Below, piece after piece: positions 8,279-16,341 of a DNA stretch of 32,081 bases (its first letter is position 1; every line of letters starts with the position of its first letter). The translations under genes were made by a program, and so were the position numbers. Source of the DNA: Bacilli bacterium (GTDB taxonomy: Bacteria; Bacillota_I; Bacilli_A; Izemoplasmatales; Hujiaoplasmataceae); NCBI GenBank assembly GCA_018399755.1, contig JAGYOE010000011.1, forward strand, positions 1-32,081. The letters are read 5' to 3'. Below the pieces are notes generated by a model. That model was given only the letters and a program-made list of their open reading frames with translations. It did not search any database and had not been told where the DNA came from.

Positions 8279-8945
8279 TTTCATCTACCTTTTTATTTAT
8301 AAAATTGATAATTGTTTCTTGATTTTCAGGACTAGATACAATTATTAATTTATCTCCCGGTTTTATTGTTGAACTCCCGTTAGGAATAATTACTTCAGGC
8401 TCGCGATAAATACAGCTAATATTTACAGCCGGTGGAAAAGTGATGTCTTTTATTTGTTTATTTGCGATATTATAATCATCGCCTATTAAGGCTTCAGCAA
8501 CCATTATCTTATCATTTTCTAGAGATAATTTTTTTGTAAATGTTTCTATGATTGACTCATTTTTTATGCTTTCACCTAACAAGTATGTCGAACAAATTAC
8601 ACTATCTATTCCCAGTTGTTTAAATAAATCTACTCGTTTGGGATTTTGAACTAAACTTACTACTCTTTTTACATTAAAGATTTTTTTCGCTGTAATACAT
8701 GTAACATAATTTTCAATATCATCACCGGAAAGCGCAATTAAAACATCAGCATCCTCTACCCCGGCATCACTTAGTGTATACGCTTTAGAAGCGTCTTCAC
8801 AAAGTACGGGAATTTGATTATTATTACTAGTGTACTCAGCAAAATCTTTATCTTTATTTATAACTATTAAATGATGTTTATCTTTTTTAAATTTTTTTAT
8901 AATAAAATCAGACTCATGTCTTCCGTTTACAATAACCATTTTCAT
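8271..8945 (-). CDS. TrkA-type regulatory subunit with degenerate nucleotide site and RCK_C domain
   Basis: Cytosolic RCK subunit expected to gate TrkH. The N-terminal half has the Rossmann-like TrkA_N fold (ASKAYTLSDAGVEDADVLIALSGDD is typical), but the first loop reads VNGRHES in place of GxGxxG, so classical NAD binding looks lost. The C-terminal RCK_C (TrkA_C) domain is present at about 145-220, with IIPNGSSTIKPGDKLIIVS. Possible starts are GTG at 8954 and ATG at 8945. GTG is almost on top of the only GAG, so 8945 is preferred. It lies between the other TrkA-type gene and trkH, overlapping trkH. Confidence 0.88.
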   Translation of the reverse strand: MKMVIVNGRHESDFIIKKFKKDKHHLIVINKDKDFAEYTSNNNQIPVLCEDASKAYTLSDAGVEDADVLIALSGDDIENYVTCITAKKIFNVKRVVSLVQNPKRVDLFKQLGIDSVICSTYLLGESIKNESIIETFTKKLSLENDKIMVAEALIGDDYNIANKQIKDITFPPAVNISCIYREPEVIIPNGSSTIKPGDKLIIVSSPENQETIINFINKKVDENE

Positions 8946-8946
8946 A

Positions 8947-9366
8947 TTAGTCACGCTCTTTTCTTGTTTCTAAGTAATCTTCAAATGATAAATTAAAAGG
9001 ATATATTGCTCTTATAGTTGTATTTTCAATCAACTTCCCCTTATCTACATCATTTAAACGCACATACACCTCAGGAACATCATAGACAAAAAAACAAATA
9101 TGAGAGATAAATAAATTAACATTATCACTATCTGTTGTTACTATAACTTCATTAACTTCTTTAATTAATGCTTCGTTCTCTAATACAGTTAAATCAGTCG
9201 CATCGCCAATTAAATCATAGCCGCCAAACTCATCATCTAATTTACGAAAAGATTCACCATTTTTATCAATTATAATAACATCTTTTCCCTTAGCAGATAA
9301 ATCAGCAGCTATACTAGCTCCTAATCTTCCTGAACCAACAACTAAGATTTTATTCTTATTTTTCAT
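8947..9366 (-). CDS. Short TrkA-type NAD-binding subunit (RCK_N domain only)
   Basis: Regulatory subunit of the Trk/Ktr system, 139 residues. It carries an intact dinucleotide loop, GSGRLG at residues 11-16, followed by an acidic residue at the end of the second strand (VIIIDKNGE) and GDATD, as in NAD(H)-binding TrkA_N domains. It ends after this one domain, with no RCK_C part. AGGTGA five bases before ATG 9366 decides the start; an upstream in-frame GTG at 9375 lies inside that ribosome site. It overlaps the small upstream gene. The downstream TrkA-type gene has the opposite domain loss, so the two probably assemble together. Confidence 0.87.
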   Translation of the reverse strand: MKNKNKILVVGSGRLGASIAADLSAKGKDVIIIDKNGESFRKLDDEFGGYDLIGDATDLTVLENEALIKEVNEVIVTTDSDNVNLFISHICFFVYDVPEVYVRLNDVDKGKLIENTTIRAIYPFNLSFEDYLETRKERD

Positions 9367-9544
9367 TGTTTTCACCTAAAACAACGATTCTCTTTATATG
9401 ATATACAGAAAAATATTGTGGTCCTGACTCAGTTTCAATTAAAATGAAATGATCAAATACTCTTATTACCTCCCCCGTCATAGTAATAAAACCACTTGTA
9501 TTATTTAATACAATTTTAACATTTAAACCAATTAATTCTTCCAT
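9356..9544 (-). CDS. Small Sm-fold-like protein of unknown function
   Basis: A 62-residue protein, first gene of the potassium operon. The pattern G-x4-GEVIRVFDHFILIE (residues 18-37) then QYFSVYHIKRI (43-53) looks like a small five-strand beta barrel of the Sm/Hfq type, or the DUF2642 family of Firmicutes. The N-terminal helix of Hfq is missing and the usual YKHA motif is only partly matched (VYHI). I do not recognise it as a named gene. Start supported by AAGGAGG eight bases upstream. It overlaps the first TrkA-type gene, so it is co-translated with the K+ uptake proteins. RNA binding or a role as a transporter partner are both possible, and neither is shown. Confidence 0.75.
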   Translation of the reverse strand: MEELIGLNVKIVLNNTSGFITMTGEVIRVFDHFILIETESGPQYFSVYHIKRIVVLGENNEK

Positions 9545-9570
9545 AATAAACCTCCTTAATTTATGCTTAT

Positions 9571-9576
9571 ATTATA
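9571..9576 (-). promoter_or_regulatory. -10 element of the potassium operon promoter
   Basis: Minus strand TATAAT at 9571-9576, 27 bases before the first start codon of the operon. The position 17 bases upstream reads ATATTT, a poor -35, so an activator could be involved. It lies just downstream of the frr terminator, where a new transcript must begin. Confidence 0.5.
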
Positions 9577-9640
9577 AACTCATAGCATATAAAAAATATG
9601 TATATAATTAAGCGATAAACATAAAGATTGTATAAAGAAA

Positions 9641-9665
9641 AAAGGAACTCATTTTGAGTTCCTTT
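9641..9665 (-). terminator. Rho-independent terminator after frr
   Basis: Perfect 11-base inverted repeat: AAAGGAACTCA at 9641-9651 and its complement at 9655-9665, with a 3-base loop. On the minus strand the stem runs into a T-rich tail. It lies 26 bases after the frr stop codon. Confidence 0.92.
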
Positions 9666-9690
9666 ACCTTAATCAATTAAGAAGGTTTAT

Positions 9691-10248
9691 TTATACATGC
9701 ATTATTTCTTCTTCTTTTTCTTTTGCGTTTTTTTCAATTTTATCGATATACTTATCAGTAAGTTCTTGAGTTTCATCCTCGTAATATCTTAAATCGTCTT
9801 CGCTAATTTCAGAATTTTTTTCCATTTTTTTGAATTGGGTTATTACATCTCTTCTAATGTTTCTAATTGACACTTTGCTATCTTCAGCCATTTTATGAAT
9901 TTTTTTTGCAGACTCTTTACGGTTTTCTTCAGTCATTGGTGGCAATGATAATCTTACTCCTACACCATCATTAGAAGGTGTAACTCCTAAATTAGCCGCA
10001 AAAATAGCCTTTTCAATGTCAGCTACTTGATTTTTATCATATGGTTTGATATAAATCTGTGTTGCTTCTGGAACAGAAACAGTAGCAACTTGATTAATAG
10101 GTGTTTCAACACCATAATAATCAACTTTAACTTTTTCTAACATTTTAGGGTTTGCTCTTCCACTCCTAACTGAAGTAAACTCTTTCGATAAAGCTTCAAT
10201 CGTTTGTTTCATTCTTTTTTCTGTTTCTTTTAAAATCATTTCTGGCAT
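9691..10248 (-). CDS. frr: Ribosome recycling factor
   Basis: Splits post-termination ribosomes together with EF-G. The three-helix-bundle protein shows the family signatures REFTSVRSGRA-like (KEFTSVRSGRANPKMLE), IKPYDKNQVADIEKAI, NDGVGVRLSLPPMTEENR and IRRDVITQFKKMEK. With the ATG at 10248 the length is 185, the usual size. AAGGAG lies eight bases upstream of that ATG, whereas the in-frame GTG at 10257 lies inside the ribosome site. It follows pyrH with an almost overlapping junction, and a strong terminator closes the operon, as in most Firmicutes. Confidence 0.96.
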   Translation of the reverse strand: MPEMILKETEKRMKQTIEALSKEFTSVRSGRANPKMLEKVKVDYYGVETPINQVATVSVPEATQIYIKPYDKNQVADIEKAIFAANLGVTPSNDGVGVRLSLPPMTEENRKESAKKIHKMAEDSKVSIRNIRRDVITQFKKMEKNSEISEDDLRYYEDETQELTDKYIDKIEKNAKEKEEEIMHV

Positions 10249-10253
10249 CTCAA

Positions 10254-10976
10254 TCACTCCTTACCGTTTTTAATCAAAGTTCCAATATTTTCTCCAAGCA
10301 CAACTTTTTTTATGTTGCCTGATATATTCATATCAAAAACATAAATATCTATATCATTATCATAACATAAAGCTGCAGCTGTAGAATCCATAACATTTAA
10401 ATTCTTATTTAGTATTTCCTTATGAGTTATATTATCATATTTTTTACTATTTTTAAACTTCCTTGGGTCTTTATCATAAACGCCATCAGTACCATTTTTA
10501 GCCATATATATTGTTGATGAGCCTAATTCTGCAGCTCTTAAAGCCGCGGTAGTATCAGTTGAGAAATAAGGATTACCAGTTCCACCACCAAATATTACTA
10601 TTCTATCTTTACTTAAATGAGATAAAGCTTTTCTGCGAATATAAGGTTCAGCTACTTCAGGAATATTAATAGAAGACATAACTCTAGTCTTAATTGAAAG
10701 TGCCTCAAGTGAACTTTGTAAAGCAAGAGCATTTACAATTGTACCAATCATTCCCATATAATCAGCACTTGAACGATCTATTCCCATTTGATCAGCTAAT
10801 TTTCCACGGAAAATATTTCCGCCACCTACAATGATCCCTATTTGTGCAATATCTAAATCATAAGCTGCTTTAATTTCTTTAGCTACTTCTTTAACTTTTT
10901 CTGGATCAATTCCAATTCCAGTTGGTCCAGCCAAAGCTTCACCACTTAATTTAATCATAATTCTTTTCTTAGACAT
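10254..10976 (-). CDS. pyrH: Uridylate kinase (UMP kinase)
   Basis: Phosphorylates UMP to UDP, using ATP. It belongs to the amino-acid kinase fold: KLSGEAL near the N-terminus, [13 protein letters not shown], the acceptor region [37 protein letters not shown], and [10 protein letters not shown] near residue 160. Starting at the ATG 10974-10976 gives 240 residues, the usual length. GGGAGG five bases upstream supports this start over a longer frame reaching 11009, which would run through the tsf terminator. The gene lies in the usual rpsB-tsf-pyrH-frr order. Confidence 0.96.
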   Translation of the reverse strand: MSKKRIMIKLSGEALAGPTGIGIDPEKVKEVAKEIKAAYDLDIAQIGIIVGGGNIFRGKLADQMGIDRSSADYMGMIGTIVNALALQSSLEALSIKTRVMSSINIPEVAEPYIRRKALSHLSKDRIVIFGGGTGNPYFSTDTTAALRAAELGSSTIYMAKNGTDGVYDKDPRKFKNSKKYDNITHKEILNKNLNVMDSTAAALCYDNDIDIYVFDMNISGNIKKVVLGENIGTLIKNGKE

Positions 10977-11000
10977 AAATACCTCCCAAATCGTGCAAAA

Positions 11001-11021
11001 AAAGGACAAAAAATGTCCTTT
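11001..11021 (-). terminator. Terminator or attenuator between tsf and pyrH
   Basis: AAAGGACA (11001-11008) pairs with TGTCCTTT (11014-11021), loop of five. On the minus strand the stem leads into a run of seven T. It starts four bases after the tsf stop. No separate promoter for pyrH is visible in the short gap, so partial read-through probably feeds pyrH-frr. Confidence 0.85.
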
Positions 11022-11024
11022 ATT

Positions 11025-11915
11025 TTAGCTTGATTGTTTTCTAACTTCTTCAGCGAAGTTTTCTTCTTTTTTCTCAATATCTTCACCAACAGCCAAACGT
11101 TTAAATAAAGCGATTGATGCGCCTTGAGATTTTAAATAATTCTTAACATTTTCATCAGGGTTTTTTACATATGGTTGACTTAATAAACAAATTTCTTTAA
11201 AGTTTTTGTTAAGACGTCCAATAACCATTTTTTCAATGATATTTTCTGGTTTTGGTTTATCTGATTCTGCATTTTCGTTTAAAGCTTGATTAGTAAGTAC
11301 TTTTTTCTCGTGTTCAATATATTCATCAGATATATCATCTCTTGAAATATATATAGGGTTACTAGCAGCTATATGCATCGCAATGTTTCTTGCGGTTTCT
11401 TTATCACCCTCATTTAAAACAACTAAAGAAGCAATACTTCCGCCCATATGAACATAACTACCGAAAATTTGATCAGCAGTTTTTTCAATCATAGTGTATC
11501 TTCTAAATGTAAGCTTTTCACCAATGGTTGTTGTTTGTTCAAGTAATAAATCTTGAAGCTTTTTTGCATCAACTTCTACTGCTAAAGCAGACTCAGTATC
11601 TTTTTTATCCGTTTTAATTAAAGCATCACCAATTTTATTAACTAACGCTTTAAAGTTATCGTTTTTTGCTACAAAATCAGTTTCACAGTTTAGTTCAAAA
11701 ATAATTGCTTTATTGCCATCAACTTTAACTTCTGCCATACCTTCTGCAGCGACTCTTGATGCTTTTTTCTCAGCTTGAGAAACACCTTTTTCTCTTAACC
11801 AGTCTACGGCTTTATCTAAATCACCATCATTTTTAACTAATGCTTTTTTACAATCCATTAAACCAGCACCAGTTTTATCGCGTAATTCTTTTACTAATTT
11901 AGCGCTAATTGCCAT
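11025..11915 (-). CDS. tsf: Elongation factor Ts
   Basis: Guanine nucleotide exchange factor for EF-Tu. The UBA-like N-terminal domain is at residues 1-40 (VKELRDKTGAGLMDCKKAL), and the TDFVAKN signature that contacts EF-Tu is at 79-85. The dimerisation/core domain follows, with MHIAASNPIYISRDDI. The length of 296 is normal. GGAGG lies seven bases before ATG. It is co-transcribed with rpsB upstream and, by read-through, with pyrH and frr. Confidence 0.97.
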   Translation of the reverse strand: MAISAKLVKELRDKTGAGLMDCKKALVKNDGDLDKAVDWLREKGVSQAEKKASRVAAEGMAEVKVDGNKAIIFELNCETDFVAKNDNFKALVNKIGDALIKTDKKDTESALAVEVDAKKLQDLLLEQTTTIGEKLTFRRYTMIEKTADQIFGSYVHMGGSIASLVVLNEGDKETARNIAMHIAASNPIYISRDDISDEYIEHEKKVLTNQALNENAESDKPKPENIIEKMVIGRLNKNFKEICLLSQPYVKNPDENVKNYLKSQGASIALFKRLAVGEDIEKKEENFAEEVRKQSS

Positions 11916-11941
11916 AATATTTCCTCCAATTCTTTTTCTTT

Positions 11942-11963
11942 AAAAAGGGAGCTAAAGCCTCCT
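11942..11963 (-). terminator. Weak hairpin between rpsB tail and tsf
   Basis: On the minus strand GGAGGC, loop TTTA, GCTCC forms a five-pair stem with one bulged G, followed by CTTTTT. It resembles the partial terminators often found between rpsB and tsf that set their relative output. The stem is short, so the effect is uncertain. Confidence 0.4.
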
Positions 11964-11971
11964 AATTGTTA

Positions 11972-12412
11972 TTAAAGTGCTGTTTTAATTAATTCAATTA
12001 ATTCAGCTTTTCTTAATTTCGAGTAATTGTGTAAATCTTTTTCTTTTGCTATTTCTCTTAATTCTTTAACTGTATGTGATTCTAAATCATCTTGTAATTT
12101 TTTATCACTGTCTTTTACTTGTTCTTTAACAGCTGTTTTTTTAGTTGCTTTTTTCTCAGCTTTTTTAGTTTCCGTCTTTTTAGATTCAGCTTTAACTGCT
12201 TTTTTAGGTTCAGCTTTAGCAACTTTTTTAGTTTCTTTCTTTTCAGCTTTTTTAGGTTCTTCTTTGGTTACTTTTTTAGTTTTTTTCTTTTCAGCTTTTT
12301 TAGGTTCTTCTTTGGTTACTTTTTTAGTTTCTTTTTTCTCTTCTTTTGATTTATTAGAAACTTTAACTACAACTGGTTTGTCTGCTTTTTTAGATTCACT
12401 CCGACAATTAAA
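11972..12412 (-). pseudogene. In-frame continuation of rpsB: Lys-rich repeats and a Rho_N-like domain
   Basis: After the rpsB stop TAG at 12413-12415 the same frame stays open for 146 codons to TAA at 11972-11974. It encodes a Lys/Glu/Ala-rich region with 16-residue repeats (KKAEKKKTKKVTKEEP type), then LESHTVKELREIAKEKDL and NYSKLRKAELIELIK, which closely matches the Rho termination factor N-terminal (Rho_N, SAP-like) nucleic-acid-binding domain. There is no ATG, GTG or TTG with a ribosome site at its head, so it does not look like an independent gene. Most probably it is the C-terminal extension of S2, cut off by a local indel, either real or an assembly error. Confidence 0.7.
12158..12349 (-). 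repeat. Tandem 48-base repeats encoding 16-residue Lys-rich units
   Basis: Four successive 48-base units (12302-12349, 12254-12301, 12206-12253, and a worn copy at 12158-12205) encode variants of KKAEKKxTKKVTKEEP. The first two units share an identical 27-base stretch. This is a low-complexity region prone to slippage and to assembly errors. Confidence 0.8.
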
Positions 12413-13042
12413 CTAAGATCTTAATGCATCATCATTTGCAGGAATAATATAATCTATATCATTAGGATCACAGTTAGTATCAATGATACCAAAAACCGGG
12501 ATATCTAATATTCTCGCTTCTAATATTGCATTTCTTTCTTTTTTAGGATCGATAATAAATAATGCTTCAGGTACTTTTCTCATGTTTTTAATACCACCTA
12601 AGAATTTCTCTAAACGCGCCATTTGTTTTCTTAATCCCACAACTTCTTTTTTAGGTAATACATCAAATGTACCATCAGTTTCCATTTTGTAAAGATCATG
12701 AAGTTTTTTAATTGAACGTTTAATTGTTTTAAAGTTAGTTAACGTTCCCCCTAACCATCTCTGATTCACATAGAACTCTTCAGAGCGCAAAGCTGCATCT
12801 TTGATTGGTTCTTGTGCTTGTTTCTTAGTCCCAACAAACAATACTCTTCCTCCGTCAGCGACGATATCGAATAAAGCTTTATAAGCTATATCGATGAATT
12901 TAGTTGTTTGTTGTAAATCAATAATATGGATCCCGTTTCTAGATGTAAAGATGTATCTTTCCATTTTTGGATTCCATCTTCTAGTTTGGTGTCCAAAGTG
13001 TACCCCTGCTTCTAACAGGCTTTTCATTGTAACAATTCCCAT
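12413..13042 (-). CDS. rpsB: 30S ribosomal protein S2, C-terminally interrupted
   Basis: Small-subunit protein S2. The signatures are [61 protein letters not shown], and [29 protein letters not shown] followed by [10 protein letters not shown]. Frame 0 stops there at 209 residues, while S2 is usually 230-260 with one more C-terminal helix. The +1 frame right after reads LSLIVGV, like the missing family sequence (IRAxKLIxxxIADA), then frame 0 resumes as a Lys-rich tail. So the end looks damaged by an indel and perhaps a small deletion. The start at ATG 13042 has AAAGGAGG nine bases upstream; the frame extends further up only through the leader. Confidence 0.92.
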   Translation of the reverse strand: MGIVTMKSLLEAGVHFGHQTRRWNPKMERYIFTSRNGIHIIDLQQTTKFIDIAYKALFDIVADGGRVLFVGTKKQAQEPIKDAALRSEEFYVNQRWLGGTLTNFKTIKRSIKKLHDLYKMETDGTFDVLPKKEVVGLRKQMARLEKFLGGIKNMRKVPEALFIIDPKKERNAILEARILDIPVFGIIDTNCDPNDIDYIIPANDDALRS

Positions 13043-13145
13043 TTTTAAATTCCTCCTTTTGATTTTATACCTCCACCTAATCTTCGTTATTGCCACCATT
13101 TGGCTCAAGGCAAATCACTCATAGGTGTGCGTATTTAAATGGCTA
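13043..13145 (-). promoter_or_regulatory. Candidate structured leader of rpsB (possible S2 autoregulation site)
   Basis: The transcript from the rpsB promoter has about 100 untranslated bases. CACCTA (13122-13127 on the minus strand) can pair with TAGGTG (13074-13079), enclosing an internal hairpin ATTTG-CCTTGAGC-CAAAT (about 13097-13114). The closing helix lies just upstream of the AAAGGAGG ribosome site. Autoregulatory leaders of rpsB are known in other bacteria. Whether this is a homologous fold is an inference. Confidence 0.5.
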
Positions 13146-13149
13146 GATT

Positions 13150-13178
13150 ATTCTATCAAATTTTCACTAATAAATCAA
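13150..13178 (-). promoter_or_regulatory. Promoter of rpsB-tsf
   Basis: Minus strand: -35 TTGATT (13173-13178), 17 bases, -10 TAGAAT (13150-13155). The same -10 hexamer and spacing occur at the rRNA promoter at 124-152, fitting growth-linked expression. A 7-base inverted repeat (TTTCACT 13178-13184 and AGTGAAA 13162-13168 read on the minus strand) overlaps the -35 and could be an operator or a weak end for the dut transcript. Confidence 0.72.
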
Positions 13179-13198
13179 GTGAAACTTATCAGTATTAC

Positions 13199-13648
13199 TT
13201 ATTTATCGGTAGAACCAAATCCACCTAATCTTTTTATCTTAGTATTATCTTTATCTATTTTTAAGTATCTTGTAAAAATTCCTTGTGCAATTCGTTCGTT
13301 TTTCTTAATTGAAACTGAATTATCACCAAAATTATAAAGGATTAAACTTATCTCTCCTTCATTGTCAGGATTATTATAATAATCTGAATCAATAATTCCT
13401 ACGCTGTTTATCTTCATTAAGTTCTTTTTAAAACTTAAAGAACTACGTGGATAAACTTGTAAAACTTCATCTTCTTGCATATATGCTTTGATTCCTGTAG
13501 GAACAAATTCAATGGTTTTAGGTTTAATAGTTATATCAATTCTTGATGAAATATCATACCCTGCACTTCCTTTGGTTTTTCTTTCCGGTAAAGATAAACC
13601 AATATCTTTGTACTTGCTAATAATTTCAAAACCGCGTTTTTTTATCAT
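13199..13648 (-). CDS. dut: Deoxyuridine 5'-triphosphate nucleotidohydrolase (dUTPase)
   Basis: Trimeric dUTPase, which hydrolyses dUTP to dUMP and keeps uracil out of DNA. All five motifs are visible: SAGYD (28-32), PRSS (67-70), GIIDSDYY (84-91), RIAQGIF (119-125) and the C-terminal lid GGFGSTD (142-148). The length of 149 is typical. The start codon overlaps the atpC stop (ATGA), so it is translated as the last gene of the ATP synthase operon, an unusual place for dut. Alternative identity is unlikely given five intact motifs. Confidence 0.95.
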   Translation of the reverse strand: MIKKRGFEIISKYKDIGLSLPERKTKGSAGYDISSRIDITIKPKTIEFVPTGIKAYMQEDEVLQVYPRSSLSFKKNLMKINSVGIIDSDYYNNPDNEGEISLILYNFGDNSVSIKKNERIAQGIFTRYLKIDKDNTKIKRLGGFGSTDK

Positions 13649-14037
13649 AGTTTTCCAGCTCCAGTTTGTTTAATTTGTTTTTGTAATTCTTTTTCAGCTT
13701 TTGCTAATTCAATATTCCTTTCGCGGTTTTCAGCGATTCTATCCTTGCGAATTTGTTGAAGGTTTTTCATTGCTTCATCCTTAGACTTACCAATATAAGC
13801 ATCTTGAGCAATTACTCTTATTTGATTATTATGATTTTCTACAATCGCATTTATAACCACTACAAAATAAACCAATTCATCGTGAACAAGTTTAATATAA
13901 CCTGTATCAACAGTTGAAACAATTGGTAAGTGATTTGGTAAAATTTCGTAATCCCCATTATTAGAACTTGAAACAATTATAGAATTAACAGTTTCTTTAT
14001 AAAGTTCACCATCAGGAGTAACTATAGAAATATTCAT
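13645..14037 (-). CDS. atpC: ATP synthase epsilon subunit
   Basis: Central-stalk subunit of F1 that links gamma to the c ring and can inhibit ATP hydrolysis. The N-terminal beta-sandwich begins MNISIVTPDGELYKETVNSI, with the usual GDYEILPNHLPIVS motif at about residues 28-41. A helical C-terminal part rich in Lys, Glu and Gln follows at about 85-130. The length of 130 is normal. Gap of six bases from atpD. Confidence 0.93.
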   Translation of the reverse strand: MNISIVTPDGELYKETVNSIIVSSSNNGDYEILPNHLPIVSTVDTGYIKLVHDELVYFVVVINAIVENHNNQIRVIAQDAYIGKSKDEAMKNLQQIRKDRIAENRERNIELAKAEKELQKQIKQTGAGKL

Positions 14038-14043
14038 AAAAAC

Positions 14044-15465
<1,422 letters not shown>

Positions 15466-16323
15466 CTAATTATTAACTGCATTTGCACCACCGATAATAT
15501 CGGTAAGTTCAATGGTTATTTGTTCTTGTCTTTTTCGATTATAAATTAAATTCTGTTTTTGAATAATATCTTTTGCATTATCAGTCGCGCTCTTCATAGC
15601 GGTCATTCTAGCTGCATGTTCACTTGTTTTTGCATCTAAGATTATTCCATATAAAGTGTTTTCTAAATATATCGGCAATAACTCATTAATTACTTCTTCC
15701 GTTGTTGGTTCAAATAAATAATCAGAAACCATCACATCACTTTTAATTAAATTAGTTATAGGCAAAAATTCTTCTTTTTTAACTGTTTGAGTCAAAGTAT
15801 TAATAAAATCAGTATAGATAATTTCAATTTTATCAACACCTTTCTCAAGATATAATTTAATAAAAGCCCTTGACATCGCTTGAAAATCAATAAACTTAAT
15901 TTCATCTCGAGAATTAATTGATTCTTTATTTAATAAAGGATATCCTCTTTTTTTACAATAACTGTAAGCGCGAAATCCAATAGTACCAACTATAAATTCT
16001 TTATCAATTTCAGCTAATACATTTTCAAAATATTTAAATACATTGTTATTATAAGGCCCGGCTAATCCTCTATCACTTGAAATTAAAATATAGCCTATTT
16101 TTTTTATTTCTCTTTCTTCTAATAAAGGATGCTCTAGCTCTGGATTAGAAGAAATAACATCTTCTAAAATTGTTTTGACTTTAGCTTTTATCGGTTGGAA
16201 TGAACGATATTTTTTTTCAACTTTTCTTAACTTAGAAGCCGAAACCATATTCATCGCTTTGGTTATTTGCGATGTTTTTCTAGTAGCCTCTATTCGTTTT
16301 TTAATATCACGTAGTGAAGCCAA
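15466..16323 (-). CDS. atpG: ATP synthase gamma subunit
   Basis: Rotor shaft of F1. The N-terminal coiled helix reads ASLRDIKKRIEATRKTSQITKAMNMVSASKLRK, and the C-terminal helix ends with RKRQEQITIELTDIIGGANAV, both typical. About 285 residues. An ATG at 16329 sits only two bases from AAGGAGG, whereas TTG at 16323 is eight bases away and gives the usual MASLRDIK start, so 16323 is preferred; ATG at 16329 is the alternative. Confidence 0.96.
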   Translation of the reverse strand: MASLRDIKKRIEATRKTSQITKAMNMVSASKLRKVEKKYRSFQPIKAKVKTILEDVISSNPELEHPLLEEREIKKIGYILISSDRGLAGPYNNNVFKYFENVLAEIDKEFIVGTIGFRAYSYCKKRGYPLLNKESINSRDEIKFIDFQAMSRAFIKLYLEKGVDKIEIIYTDFINTLTQTVKKEEFLPITNLIKSDVMVSDYLFEPTTEEVINELLPIYLENTLYGIILDAKTSEHAARMTAMKSATDNAKDIIQKQNLIYNRKRQEQITIELTDIIGGANAVNN

Positions 16324-16341
16324 ACTCATCCCCTCCTTTTA

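Noticed and set aside
12158-12349. Regularly spaced repeats as a CRISPR array
   Set aside because: The units are contiguous 48-base coding repeats without unique spacers, and they keep the reading frame.
12027-12416. 129-codon plus-strand frame rich in Phe, Leu and Ser
   Set aside because: It is the antisense image of the Lys-rich rpsB tail; its composition follows from the A-rich opposite strand, and it has no ribosome site.
13043-13108. N-terminal extension of S2 in frame upstream of its ATG
   Set aside because: The stretch is the leader; the ribosome site AAAGGAGG and the family start [13 protein letters not shown] favour the ATG at 13042.
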